Source: an uncultured Marinicella sp.
Lineage (GTDB): Bacteria > Pseudomonadota > Gammaproteobacteria > Xanthomonadales > Marinicellaceae
DNA length: 43,112 nucleotides
Assembly: GCA_947502595.1 (NCBI GenBank)
Contig: CANNAM010000017.1
Location: 1 to 43,112 of the forward strand
Direction: 5' to 3'
Of this stretch, positions 1 through 9,092 are shown piece by piece. Position 1 is the first letter of the stretch; every line of letters starts with the position of its first letter. The notes beneath the pieces are model-generated. The model saw only the letters and a program-made list of their open reading frames with translations, ran no database searches and had not been told where the DNA came from. A program made the position numbers and the translations under genes.

Positions 1-287
1 CAATTGATGGCATGAAGGAGGCTGCTCTGCGTTAAAACAACACAACCACAGCCATCTACTAAAGAATCAATTGCGCGACTCTTGCTGTCTAGCAAATACA
101 GCAAAGCGTGTAATCAATCACCAGACACCCTATTTCTACAGTCAATGTTACATTAGCTTACTTTTGACACATTCAAGCAGGCGGGTATCTTGTATAATCA
201 TCGATTCGTTTAAAAACCTTGATTACACGGTTTTTGACACTAAATATAACGCCAGCTTGAACATCGCAGACAAACACAGGTTTAAAT
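1..287. other. Leader region upstream of the moxR/bat operon
   Basis: No convincing complete gene is seen here. One frame reads IDGMKEAALR and then a TAA stop at 33-35, which could be the tail of a gene lying to the left, but ten residues are too few to identify. A TATAAT hexamer at 193-198 is a plausible -10 box. The nearest TTGACA (164-169) lies 23 bp away, too far for a standard sigma-70 spacer, so the promoter call is weak. A second TTGACAC occurs about 50 bp before the moxR start. A 78-codon frame from 71 to 307 overlaps the moxR start and resembles nothing known. Confidence 0.4.
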
Positions 288-1271
288 ATGGAACAAAACA
301 CAGTTGAATTAACCCAAGCCTTCCAAAAAATCAGAGCCACCATAGGTACCCAGATTTTGGGTCAACAAAAACTAGTTGACCGCTTATTGATGGCCTTATT
401 GTCACACGGGCATTTACTGGTAGAAGGCGCTCCAGGTCTGGCCAAAACCACTGCCATCAAGGTTTTATCAGAATGCATTGAAGGTGATTTTCACCGCATC
501 CAGTTCACCCCTGATTTATTACCGGCTGACTTAACCGGAACCGATGTTTACCATGCAGCATCAGCCAGCTTTGAATTCCAAAAGGGCCCACTGTTCCATA
601 ATCTGGTATTGGCAGATGAAGTCAATCGTGCACCAGCCAAGGTACAATCAGCGCTGTTAGAAGCCATGGGGGAACAACAAATCACCGTGGGTAAAACCAC
701 CTATGATTTACCCAAATTGTTTTTGGTGATGGCCACCCAAAATCCCATTGAACAAGAAGGTACCTACCCTTTACCCGAAGCGCAATTAGACCGGTTCTTA
801 ATGCATGTCACCATTGGCTACCCCGAAGCGGACACCGAATTAGACATATTGAAGTTAGCGCAAAGCAAAGTTTTGGCGGAATTCAGTCACAAAGTTGCCA
901 CCGAAGAACTGTTGACCCAAGAGCAAATATTTACCGCGCAAAAGCACATCCTTAAATTGTTTGTCGCAGAGAACTTAGAAAAATACATGGTTGAGCTTAT
1001 TTTAGCCACCCGTAACCCAGGCAAATATGACCCTGATTTGGCCAGTCAAATTGAATTTGGCGGCTCACCTCGGGCCACCATCGCTTTAGACCGATGTTCA
1101 CGTGCTCACGCCTTTTTATCCGGCCGCGATCATTTATTACCTGAGGACATTCATGCTGTTATTCACGATGTATTGCGTCACCGCATCATTCTGTCGTTTG
1201 AAGCCGAAGCTGAAGGTTTAACTGTGGATCAAGTCATCGACCAATTATTGAGCATTGTCCCACTGCCTTAA
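288..1271 (+). CDS. moxR: MoxR-family AAA+ ATPase
   Basis: This is a 327-aa cytoplasmic AAA+ ATPase of the MoxR class, thought to act as a chaperone that works with von Willebrand A (VWA) domain proteins. Walker A reads GAPGLAKT near residue 47 and Walker B reads LVLADEVNR near residue 107. The ATQNPIEQEGTYPLPEAQLDRF stretch (sensor 1 and arginine-finger region) is typical of MoxR. Length matches the family (about 320-330 aa). The ATG has an AGG 7 bp upstream. It is the first gene of a bat-type operon whose later products carry the VWA domains it presumably acts on. The ATPase family is certain; the partner assignment comes from family knowledge and context. Confidence 0.95.
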   Translation: MEQNTVELTQAFQKIRATIGTQILGQQKLVDRLLMALLSHGHLLVEGAPGLAKTTAIKVLSECIEGDFHRIQFTPDLLPADLTGTDVYHAASASFEFQKGPLFHNLVLADEVNRAPAKVQSALLEAMGEQQITVGKTTYDLPKLFLVMATQNPIEQEGTYPLPEAQLDRFLMHVTIGYPEADTELDILKLAQSKVLAEFSHKVATEELLTQEQIFTAQKHILKLFVAENLEKYMVELILATRNPGKYDPDLASQIEFGGSPRATIALDRCSRAHAFLSGRDHLLPEDIHAVIHDVLRHRIILSFEAEAEGLTVDQVIDQLLSIVPLP

Positions 1272-1278
1272 TCAACTG

Positions 1279-2256
1279 ATGTCTACTCAGGTTAAAACCA
1301 AATCCAATCCAAACACTCAAGTGGCCGCCAAAACCATGGTGAAAACCCGTCACCATGCGCGACAGTTTAATTTGAGCAGCATAAAAAAGGCTACCTCTGC
1401 AATTTCAGGATTACATGACTCCAGGTTTCGGGGCCGTGGGATGGACTATCAAGAATCACGGGTGTACCAGCCTGGTGATGACATACGCAACATGGATTGG
1501 CGTGTTACAGCCCGCACGGGTAAAGCCCACACCAAACTATTCCAAGAAGAGCGTGAACGCCCTACCTACCTGATAGTTGACACCAACAGCAGCTTACATT
1601 TTGGCACCAAAACTCAATTCAAATCCGTTTTGGCCAGTAAGATTGCAGCCTTGCTCGGCTGGTCCTCTGTCCACCAAGGTGATCGCATTGGGGTATTAAC
1701 TTATGGCAGCAACGGCATACACATCGGCAAAGCCACCGCTGGCAAACGCGGTATGATGGCAATGATGGCACACCTGATTAAAGCCTTTGACCAAGGCGCC
1801 GAACAGGTAAGTGAACAGCACCATTTAGACCAAGCATTGAAACAATTGCGTACCATCATCAGACCTGGCAGCATGGTGATTTTAATCAGTGACTTTTACG
1901 CCCTGGGTAATGATGCAAAAAAACATTTATTACAATTGCGAAAGCACAACGACGTGCTGGGCATTAAAGTCTGTGATCCGTTTGAAAACCAACTACCCTT
2001 ACCGGCACTGTATGGAGTAAAAACCCAGCATCAAGCACGGGTTTTGGACAGCAACAACGCTCGCATGCGCAACAAGTTGCTTAACAAACAGCAAAACCAC
2101 ATACAGTCGTTGCAAGACAACATCATCAAAGCCGGTGTACCATTGGTTCCAATCCAAACCAATGATGCTTGGGTCAATGTGCTGAAAAATGGTTTGAACA
2201 ATCCCAACCTGGCCTTCACCCATTGGCTTGGCTCACAAGGGGCGCTGCAGTCATGA
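1279..2256 (+). CDS. DUF58 domain protein
   Basis: A 325-aa protein with the DUF58 signature: YQPGDDIRNMDWRVTAR around residues 64-80, followed by a conserved acidic EERE. DUF58 proteins have a VWA-like fold and are nearly always encoded next to MoxR ATPases; their biochemical role is poorly defined. A TTG at 1255 would overlap moxR, but the ATG at 1279, 7 bp after the moxR stop, is preferred because it avoids the overlap and starts just before the conserved region. The 3' end overlaps the next start codon in an ATGA arrangement, suggesting translational coupling. Confidence 0.92.
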   Translation: MSTQVKTKSNPNTQVAAKTMVKTRHHARQFNLSSIKKATSAISGLHDSRFRGRGMDYQESRVYQPGDDIRNMDWRVTARTGKAHTKLFQEERERPTYLIVDTNSSLHFGTKTQFKSVLASKIAALLGWSSVHQGDRIGVLTYGSNGIHIGKATAGKRGMMAMMAHLIKAFDQGAEQVSEQHHLDQALKQLRTIIRPGSMVILISDFYALGNDAKKHLLQLRKHNDVLGIKVCDPFENQLPLPALYGVKTQHQARVLDSNNARMRNKLLNKQQNHIQSLQDNIIKAGVPLVPIQTNDAWVNVLKNGLNNPNLAFTHWLGSQGALQS

Positions 2257-2807
2257 ATTCAGTCCAAACACCCAGCCCTGCCATGCCAGGTCAAGAAGCT
2301 CAAATGCTGCCTTTGCGTGACATTAAATTGCCCAGTGAACCTGGATTTTGGCCCTTGGCACCTGGCTGGTGGCTGTTGCTGATTTTGTTGTCACTTGTGC
2401 TGATATGGTTGGCCATTAAATGGTACCGATACCATCAGAAAAAACGTCGCTGGCTGGCCATCAACGAACAATTGTCTGCGCTTGAATTTGCTTATAAAAA
2501 AGACCAAGACAAACGACAGTTATTGACTGAAATTTCTGTTTTTCTGCGTCGCTTTGTGAAATACCAACTGCGCCAAGACCAGGCCACCACCCTGGTCGGT
2601 GAGCAGTGGATAGCTTATTTAAACCTGTACGACCCTAAACAGCCCTTTGCAGCTTATCTGTCGGCATTGACAGCTGGCGTCTATCAAGCCGATTGTGATT
2701 ATGATGCTGAAGGTCTGTTACACACCACGCGTGCATTCATCAAACAACAAGTCATGCACCCCACTCCAATCACTGCTGCCGGACAACAGGAGCCACAGCA
2801 TGTATAA
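2253..2807 (+). CDS. DUF4381 family membrane protein of the bat operon
   Basis: A 184-aa protein with one clear hydrophobic segment at about residues 35-55 (WWLLLILLSLVLIWLAI), then a basic stretch and a soluble helical domain. The layout PSEPGFWPLAPGWWLL followed by a basic KKRRW and an alpha-helical C-terminus matches DUF4381 proteins found between DUF58 and BatA genes. The ATG at 2253 overlaps the DUF58 stop codon, so it is preferred to an upstream in-frame start at 2169. The 3' end overlaps the next start by 8 bp. It probably anchors or assists the VWA membrane proteins; no biochemical function is established. Confidence 0.85.
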   Translation: MNSVQTPSPAMPGQEAQMLPLRDIKLPSEPGFWPLAPGWWLLLILLSLVLIWLAIKWYRYHQKKRRWLAINEQLSALEFAYKKDQDKRQLLTEISVFLRRFVKYQLRQDQATTLVGEQWIAYLNLYDPKQPFAAYLSALTAGVYQADCDYDAEGLLHTTRAFIKQQVMHPTPITAAGQQEPQHV

Positions 2808-3768
2808 CCTGTATTGGCCATGGGTGTTTGTGTTGTTGCCATTGCCGTGGCTGGTCAAAATGTTGCCACGGGTAAAACAAGCCAGTATCACCACCATTGA
2901 AGCCCCATTTTTAAACGATTTGTTCGGGCCTAAAACCGGTGAATTACAACAACGGTCCTCGCTGCTGAATTGGCTGCCCTGGTTATTGCTGCTATTGGCT
3001 GCCAGCCGACCACAATGGATTGGTGAGCCAGTGGCGCTTCCAATTGAGGGACGTGATTTGATGTTGGCGATTGATATTTCTGGCAGCATGGAACAGAAAG
3101 ACATGCAAATCAGTGGCCAGCCTGTTGATCGCTTAACCGCAGTTAAAAAAGTGGCTGGTGAGTTCATTGAACGCCGTACTGGAGACCGCATTGGGCTGAT
3201 TTTATTTGCTGAAAACGCCTATTTACAAGCCCCATTGACCTTTGATCGGAAAACCGTAAATACCCTATTGCATGAAGCCGCCATTGGTTTGGCCGGTAAA
3301 TCAACAGCCATTGGTGATTCAATCGGATTGGCGGTAAAAAAAGCCCGAGAAACCAAAGACAGTAATCGCATATTAATTTTACTGACCGACGGCCAAAACA
3401 CTGCAGGTGTGATTGAACCACTCAAAGCAGCAGAATTGGCCCGTGCTGAAGCCTTGAAAATATACACCATTGGTGTTGGTGCCGATGAATTGGTGGTCAA
3501 TAGTTTCTTCGGTGGGCAACGTCGCATCAACCCATCATCTGATTTAGATGAGGCCACTTTGCGGCGCATTGCAGCCATCACCGAAGGACAGTATTTTCGC
3601 GCACGCGACACCCAAGAACTGGAACAAATATACAGCATCCTTGATGAATTAGAGCCTTTGGCTGAAGAAGAACAGTTTTATCGACCAACAGATGAGTTGT
3701 ACTTTTGGCCCTTACTGGGCGCTTTGATGGCCTTATTTCTGACTTTGTGGTTGAGGCGATTACAATGA
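2800..3768 (+). CDS. batA: BatA-like VWA domain membrane protein
   Basis: A 322-aa inner-membrane protein. Hydrophobic segments lie near residues 3-22 and 55-72, a VWA domain spans about 88-270, and a C-terminal membrane segment lies near 300-318. The metal-ion-dependent adhesion site is intact: DISGSM (DxSxS) near residue 91, and LLTDGQN. BatA proteins form membrane VWA assemblies with BatB and MoxR and have been linked to stress or aerotolerance. The start at 2800 overlaps the preceding gene by 8 bp; an in-frame upstream codon at 2695 lies well inside the previous gene and is rejected. The stop codon overlaps the ATG of the next gene. Confidence 0.93.
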   Translation: MYNLYWPWVFVLLPLPWLVKMLPRVKQASITTIEAPFLNDLFGPKTGELQQRSSLLNWLPWLLLLLAASRPQWIGEPVALPIEGRDLMLAIDISGSMEQKDMQISGQPVDRLTAVKKVAGEFIERRTGDRIGLILFAENAYLQAPLTFDRKTVNTLLHEAAIGLAGKSTAIGDSIGLAVKKARETKDSNRILILLTDGQNTAGVIEPLKAAELARAEALKIYTIGVGADELVVNSFFGGQRRINPSSDLDEATLRRIAAITEGQYFRARDTQELEQIYSILDELEPLAEEEQFYRPTDELYFWPLLGALMALFLTLWLRRLQ

Positions 3769-5567
3769 CCCAAGAAATCATTTGGACTTCACTGCATTTT
3801 ATTCGACCACTGTTGCTGTGGTTACTGCTTCCAGCGGGCATACTGCTGTACTTCTGGTTGAATAACACCAGTCGACAAGACGGCTGGCAACAAAGTTGTG
3901 ACCCAGAATTATTGCAAGCCATGAAAATCCAAAGCTCCGCCAAAGCCACGCGCTGGACATGGTTATATTGGCCCATAGCACTGATAGCCATCATCGCAGC
4001 AGCCGGCCCTGCGGTGCGACAAATGCCAGTTCCAATGCTGAAAAACCAATCGGCTTTGATCATTGCTTTGGATGTATCTAAAAGTATGTTATCCGATGAT
4101 TTAAAGCCCTCTCGATTACAGCGTGCGAAATTTAAAATTCAAGACTTGTTGGAAAACCGCAAAGACGGTCAAACCGCATTGGTGGTTTATTCAGGTGATG
4201 CATTTGTGGTCACACCTTTGACTGATGACACAGCCACTATTGTGTCATTGTTGGATGTCATAGACCCCAATATCATGCCGGTAACTGGTACCAATACGGT
4301 GGCCGCTTTAGACAAAGCCACTGAACTGTTGACCCAAGCTGGTGTCAATAAAGGCCAAATCCTGATGGTCACCGATGGCATAGATATGTACAAAACCAAA
4401 GACCGTTTAACGGCAATCAGCGACGCCGGCACAACCATTCATGTGTTGGCAGTAGGAACCGCTGAAGGGGCCCCCATTCCAACCGCCCAAGGCTTTTTGA
4501 AAGACCTGCGCGGGCAAATTGTTATCCCTCAAGTGGACTACGCCAGCTTACAATCGGCGGCGCAAATTGGTAAAGGCCGATTCAGCGTATTGTCCAATCA
4601 AGTCAGCGAAGATCAGTTGTACGAAGCTCAACCACAAGACCACTCTGATAATACCACCAGCGATGAACCTGCCAGTCAGAGTTACATTGATGATGGTCCG
4701 ACTTTGGCCCTGTTGTTGATACCGTTGTTGGCCTTGTTGTACCGCAGGGGTATTTTATTGGTGATGTGCCTGGGTTTTATGCTCAACAGTGAAAACAGTT
4801 TTGCGGTGTCATGGGATGACTTCTGGCTGAACAAAGACCAACAAGCTTACCGTCAACTTGAATCCGCACCTGCTGCAGCTTACCAACAAGCTGAAAGCCA
4901 ACAAATCAAAGCCGCAGCGGCTTACAAAAAACAAGATTTCAAAACCGCCAAAAACTTATACCCTGAGCACGGTCAAAACTTAAATGACTACTACAACCGT
5001 GGCAATGCATTGGCCCAAGCAGGTGATTTAGCAGCTGCACTTGAAAGCTACAACCAAGCTTTGACGTTCAATCCTGAAGATGCAGACACTTTGTACAATA
5101 AAAGCATAGTTGAGCAAGCCTTGAAGCAACAACAAGAACAAGAACAACAACAGCAAAATCAACAAAACCAAGAAAATCAGGACCAACAGGATAGCCAAGA
5201 CTCAGAACAGAACCAACAAAATCAGCAACAGCAAGAAAGTTCTGAACAAGAAAAGCAAGCACAACAACAGCAGGCCGAAAAAGACCAACAAGCTGAAGCT
5301 GACAGTGAACAAAGCCAAGAGCAGGAAGCCCAAGCCAGTGAGGAACAACCGGTTGAACAACAAGAGTCATCTGAACAAGCTCCAGAAATTGAATTAACCC
5401 CTGAAGAAAAGGCGCTGGATGCGGAAGAGAAACAAGCCATGGAACAATGGTTGCGCCGCATCAAAGATGATCCAGGCGGACTGATGCGGCGCAAATTTTT
5501 GTATCAATACCATAAACGCAATCAAGACGGTGAAAGCTATGACAATCAAACCACGGAGGATTGGTAA
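3765..5567 (+). CDS. batB: BatB-BatC fusion: VWA domain plus TPR and Gln/Glu-rich tail
   Basis: A 600-aa protein combining BatB and BatC. Two N-terminal membrane helices (about 12-32 and 66-84) precede a VWA domain with an intact MIDAS (DVSKSM near residue 101; VTDGID). A further hydrophobic stretch (about 313-345) leads to a TPR unit near 404-445 (YYNRGNALAQAGDLAAALES). A low-complexity Gln/Glu/Ser tract covers about 450-545, and a basic end (MEQWLRRI..RRKFLYQYH) closes the protein, as in BatC. In some bacteria BatB and BatC are separate genes. The start overlaps the batA stop (ATGA). TPR and VWA together suggest a protein-interaction platform on the membrane. Confidence 0.92.
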   Translation: MTQEIIWTSLHFIRPLLLWLLLPAGILLYFWLNNTSRQDGWQQSCDPELLQAMKIQSSAKATRWTWLYWPIALIAIIAAAGPAVRQMPVPMLKNQSALIIALDVSKSMLSDDLKPSRLQRAKFKIQDLLENRKDGQTALVVYSGDAFVVTPLTDDTATIVSLLDVIDPNIMPVTGTNTVAALDKATELLTQAGVNKGQILMVTDGIDMYKTKDRLTAISDAGTTIHVLAVGTAEGAPIPTAQGFLKDLRGQIVIPQVDYASLQSAAQIGKGRFSVLSNQVSEDQLYEAQPQDHSDNTTSDEPASQSYIDDGPTLALLLIPLLALLYRRGILLVMCLGFMLNSENSFAVSWDDFWLNKDQQAYRQLESAPAAAYQQAESQQIKAAAAYKKQDFKTAKNLYPEHGQNLNDYYNRGNALAQAGDLAAALESYNQALTFNPEDADTLYNKSIVEQALKQQQEQEQQQQNQQNQENQDQQDSQDSEQNQQNQQQQESSEQEKQAQQQQAEKDQQAEADSEQSQEQEAQASEEQPVEQQESSEQAPEIELTPEEKALDAEEKQAMEQWLRRIKDDPGGLMRRKFLYQYHKRNQDGESYDNQTTEDW

Positions 5568-5571
5568 AGAC

Positions 5572-7233
5572 ATGTCCTTACTCGCACGCAATATTATTTT
5601 GACTGCATTGTTGATGTTAGCCAGCGCTGTGGCTCAAGCGGAACTCAAAGCAGCAGTTGACCGTCAAAGTGTATTTCTTGGTGAATCTTTAACTTTAACC
5701 CTCACCACAGATCAAACCACCAACAGCCAACCTGATTTCACGTTACTGGATGCGGTCTTTCATGTCGGCCAAACGGGTAAATCCTCTTCAACCCAGATCA
5801 TCAATGGTGAAGTTTCAACCCAAACCACTTGGCAAGTTTTATTGGTACCTAAAACCTTGGGTTCACATATCATCCCGCCATTTGAAGTCGATGGTGAACG
5901 CAGTCAAGTTGTCAAAATAGAGGTGAAAAAACCAGACCCAAACGCCCAAGCCAATGGCGATATTTTTATTGAAGTAGAAACCGATAAAGACAGTGCATAT
6001 GTGCAAGAAGAAATTTTGTTGACGGTGCGTTTGATGTACGCCATCAACCTCAAAAACGGTGCACTGTCCGAACCAGGCGCTGATGGTGTGATTGTCCAGC
6101 AAATCAACAAAGGGGCTAATTATACCACCCAACGCAACGGCAAAACATACCAAGTATTAGAGCGAAAATACGCCATCTTCGCTGAAAACAGTGGTAAATT
6201 GACGTTAAACCCCTTGGTTTTTGAGGGTGAAGTGACCGACAACAGCCGCCAGTCGTTCAGTATGTTCCAACGTGGCAGGCCGGTCAGACAGGTCTCTCAA
6301 ATGCTTGAATTAGACATCAAGCAAATTCCTCAAAATTTTGTCAATCAAGCTTGGGTACCCGCCAAACAAGTCACCTTGCAACAAAGCTGGTCACAAAATA
6401 AACCTTACCAAGTCGGTGAACCCATCACCCGCACCATCAACTTAACCGCCATTGGGCTTTCAGAAACTCAACTGCCTGATTTAAGTATCCCAGATATACA
6501 AGGGGCCAAAATCTATCAAGACAAAACCGATACCCTGACGCGGACCGATGGGCAGCAGTTAATTGCCTCCAAGGTAATAAAGTATGCAGTCATCCCCACT
6601 GAAAAAGGCAACTTGGCTATTCCTGAACTGCGCTTTGAATGGTTCGATACCAACACACAGACGGCACAAACGGCTCGCATTCCTGCAACCACGCTAGCCA
6701 TTGAAGCCGCTGAACTCAATACCACACAAGCACCAAAGGCAATAGATTTCAACCAACCAGCCATACAGCCCACAACCGTAACCAGTGCTGACATCAGCCC
6801 TGGGATGGCTGATAATCAGCTGCGCTTATGGCAATCTTTAACCTATGGTTTTGCTGCTTTATGGTTGATCACCACGCTGTTCTTTTGGCTGAAACTCAAA
6901 GCCCGTGCACAACCAGTCCCTGCAGTGGAACAAACCGTTAACACCGTCTCATTAAAAGGTTTAAAACAAGCCAGTCCGGCGCAAATTCAAGCCACATTGA
7001 TTACTTGGTGGAATCAGGAATACCAACAAAAAACCACCAATTTAGGCCAAATTCGTGAACAACTTGAGGCCGGACATGTGCAGCAAGCCATCAGTGATCT
7101 GCAGCAGCAGTTGTATGGCAATGCCACCAAAGCCCAGGCTGTTGACTGGCAGCAATTGATCAAACAAGGTGAGTTCAAGCCATTCAAGACTGACGCTACA
7201 ACGACAGCTGGCTTACCTGCACTTTATTCATAG
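5572..7233 (+). CDS. batD: BatD family protein (BAT operon, oxygen-tolerance type)
   Basis: A 553-aa protein with an N-terminal signal sequence (about residues 1-23, ending AVAQA), a long extracytoplasmic beta-rich region beginning VDRQSVFLGESLTLTL as in BatD proteins, and a single membrane helix near 418-443 followed by a cytoplasmic tail. This gives a periplasmic body anchored to the inner membrane. The ATG at 5572 lies 4 bp after the previous stop and has GGAGGA-like bases about 12 bp upstream. An alternative upstream start (5530) would overlap the previous gene and displace the signal peptide. It ends the operon; the next gene is convergent. Confidence 0.9.
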   Translation: MSLLARNIILTALLMLASAVAQAELKAAVDRQSVFLGESLTLTLTTDQTTNSQPDFTLLDAVFHVGQTGKSSSTQIINGEVSTQTTWQVLLVPKTLGSHIIPPFEVDGERSQVVKIEVKKPDPNAQANGDIFIEVETDKDSAYVQEEILLTVRLMYAINLKNGALSEPGADGVIVQQINKGANYTTQRNGKTYQVLERKYAIFAENSGKLTLNPLVFEGEVTDNSRQSFSMFQRGRPVRQVSQMLELDIKQIPQNFVNQAWVPAKQVTLQQSWSQNKPYQVGEPITRTINLTAIGLSETQLPDLSIPDIQGAKIYQDKTDTLTRTDGQQLIASKVIKYAVIPTEKGNLAIPELRFEWFDTNTQTAQTARIPATTLAIEAAELNTTQAPKAIDFNQPAIQPTTVTSADISPGMADNQLRLWQSLTYGFAALWLITTLFFWLKLKARAQPVPAVEQTVNTVSLKGLKQASPAQIQATLITWWNQEYQQKTTNLGQIREQLEAGHVQQAISDLQQQLYGNATKAQAVDWQQLIKQGEFKPFKTDATTTAGLPALYS

Positions 7234-7312
7234 CTGGGTTTGAATTACCGCTTATACAATTGCAGGCCAACTAAAAACCGACTGGCATAAACTGTAAAGT
7301 TACCAAATAGAT

Positions 7313-7849
7313 TCAGCGCATACCAAATCTAATAACCAGTGTTGTGAAGGTGCTAATAACTAACCTCATGGGTTTAAAAAACACATTCCTACCACCGTGA
7401 ATGGCGCTGATGTCTCGGTGGTTTTCTTCGTCTTCCAAAATTGAACTCACAGCATTGAATGCTGCAATATCACCACATTGTTTTAAATACAGCAATTGCT
7501 CTTTCAAATGATTGACAACGACCGACTCAACAGCCCAAGTACACGCCATGATGCCTTTTCTTCCCAAACAAGCAGACACCAAACCCATAAAATAACCACC
7601 AGCCCCACACAACCAGCGGCTTTTACACTTGATGCCCTGACGGGCCTGAATTGCTTGCCAAAACACATCTAAGTGTCGCCGCTCGTCGGCCATGAAGTCG
7701 TTAAGCAAAGGCACCATGTCTGGCATAAACCGTGTAGCAACTAACAATTGAGCTTTGTATATGTTGATGGCACCAAACTCACCGGCGTGGTTAACCTTCA
7801 GTATCTTTTTTGCAGTATCAATCGAACTTGTACTGTCTCTATATTGCAC
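7313..7849 (-). CDS. coq7: Coq7-type demethoxyubiquinone hydroxylase
   Basis: A di-iron monooxygenase of ubiquinone biosynthesis that hydroxylates the demethoxyubiquinone ring. The ferritin-like four-helix ligand set is visible: E in NHAGEFGA, E and H in DERRH, E in AVESVV followed by H in NHLKEQ, and E and H in DEENH. With a GTG start at 7849 the protein is 178 aa, close to the short Coq7 form, and begins 4 bp after the permease stop. An ATG at 7927 would give 204 aa but would overlap the permease by 74 bp with an N-terminus unlike the family, so it is less likely. Cotranscription with the upstream ABC export operon is inferred from spacing; a functional link is not obvious. Confidence 0.88.
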   Translation of the reverse strand: MQYRDSTSSIDTAKKILKVNHAGEFGAINIYKAQLLVATRFMPDMVPLLNDFMADERRHLDVFWQAIQARQGIKCKSRWLCGAGGYFMGLVSACLGRKGIMACTWAVESVVVNHLKEQLLYLKQCGDIAAFNAVSSILEDEENHRDISAIHGGRNVFFKPMRLVISTFTTLVIRFGMR

Positions 7850-7853
7850 AGCT

Positions 7854-9092
7854 TCAGTTTTTCTGTAACGCCTGAATCGGATCCAGCTCAGCGGCTTGTT
7901 TGGCTGGGTAGTACCCGAAGGCCACACCTGTAATCAAACACACACCCACTGCTAAGATGATTGAAAAGAAACTCCATGCCACTGGCCAATCAGCCAACGA
8001 TTGAATCAAGAACGACAGCACAATGCCCATAATAATCCCCAGCACCGCTCCCACTGCGGCGATGGTGGCACTTTCAATTAAAAATTGATTTTTGATGTCC
8101 ACTTTGCGAGCGCCCAAAGCACGCAATAAACCAATTTCTTTGGTCCGCTCTAATACAGTCGCCAACATGATGTTCATGATGCCAATACCGCCCACCAACA
8201 ATGAAATACCTGCAATGCTGGACATCACGATGGTAAATATTTGTTGGGTTTGGTTTTGTTGGTTAAGTAAAGAAGCAGGTACTACAATCTGGTAATCATC
8301 GATGTTACCGTGCCGGCGCTTTAAGAGCCGGTCGATGGCCACTGAAGCCACTTGGGGTTTGATTGATTCATCCAAGCCGACCCTTATGGTGTCAAGCTGG
8401 CTTTCCAACATTTCTAACTTCAAGCGCTTGAATGCAGTTTCTACTGGGATAAAAATTTGGTTGTGCTCGGCGCCCAATTTAACGCCTTGAATTTCATCTT
8501 TTGACAATTCATCTTTGCGCAACACGCCGATCACCTCGACCCACAAGTGATTGATTTTAATCCGCTGTCCCAAGGCATCACCTTGAGGAAATAATTGGGC
8601 GGCTGCTTCTGAACCCACCACGGCCACTTGAGCAAATGCATTGTTGTCTTCGGTATTGAACAAACGACCACTTGAAACTTCTAAATTAGACATTTCAAAA
8701 CAGCTGGGTGACATTGCTTTAACAGCGCCGTCTGAGTTGGCATTGACAGAGAACAAACTCCAAGTTTTTAAAGTCTTTTCACCGCAAGTTTTCTCTACAA
8801 AAGGCAAGCTGTTTTGAATCGCCCTGACGTCATTAACCGTCAACCCCAAAGAGTCCTGACGAATTTCTTTTAAGGTTTCTTGGTCAAAAGTTTTCTCTTC
8901 AATCACCAAGTTTCTCAAGCCCATTTTCTCAATCAAGCGCGTGGCTTCAGCTTTTGCACCTTCACCAATGCTGAGCATGGCTATCACCGCGCCGACACCA
9001 AATACCATGCCCAATAAGGTCAGTAAGGTACGCAGTTTATGGTGTAACATTTCCGCAATGGCGTGTTTTAAGTTGATGGTTAAAGCATTCAT
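7854..9092 (-). CDS. MacB/FtsX-family ABC transporter permease
   Basis: A 412-aa permease without its own ATPase domain. It has the MacB-like N-terminus (a first membrane helix near 20-42 with LLTLLGMVFGVGAVIAML), a large periplasmic MacB_PCD domain (about 45-280), and three C-terminal helices with the FtsX signature (ERTKEIGLLRALGA near 315). MacB-like permeases act mechanically, using cytoplasmic ATP hydrolysis to drive periplasmic adaptors and expel substrates through a TolC-type outer-membrane channel. Its start overlaps the preceding adaptor gene (ATGA). The ATPase partner is encoded at the head of the same operon; no TolC gene is in the window. Confidence 0.93.
   Translation of the reverse strand: MNALTINLKHAIAEMLHHKLRTLLTLLGMVFGVGAVIAMLSIGEGAKAEATRLIEKMGLRNLVIEEKTFDQETLKEIRQDSLGLTVNDVRAIQNSLPFVEKTCGEKTLKTWSLFSVNANSDGAVKAMSPSCFEMSNLEVSSGRLFNTEDNNAFAQVAVVGSEAAAQLFPQGDALGQRIKINHLWVEVIGVLRKDELSKDEIQGVKLGAEHNQIFIPVETAFKRLKLEMLESQLDTIRVGLDESIKPQVASVAIDRLLKRRHGNIDDYQIVVPASLLNQQNQTQQIFTIVMSSIAGISLLVGGIGIMNIMLATVLERTKEIGLLRALGARKVDIKNQFLIESATIAAVGAVLGIIMGIVLSFLIQSLADWPVAWSFFSIILAVGVCLITGVAFGYYPAKQAAELDPIQALQKN

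Noticed and set aside
164-198. TTGACA and TATAAT as a sigma-70 promoter for moxR
   Set aside because: The spacer is 23 bp, too long for a standard promoter; only the -10 element was kept as weak evidence.
71-307. 78-codon frame at the left end
   Set aside because: It overlaps the moxR start, has no recognisable family or ribosome-binding site, and lies over the likely promoter region.
5068-5494. Long antisense frames opposite the Gln/Glu-rich part of the BatB-BatC gene
   Set aside because: They result from low-complexity CAA/GAA-rich codons read on the other strand and resemble no protein.
7850-7927. ATG start at 7927 for coq7
   Set aside because: It would overlap the permease by 74 bp and give an N-terminus unlike the Coq7 family; the GTG at 7849 fits better, though this is not proven.
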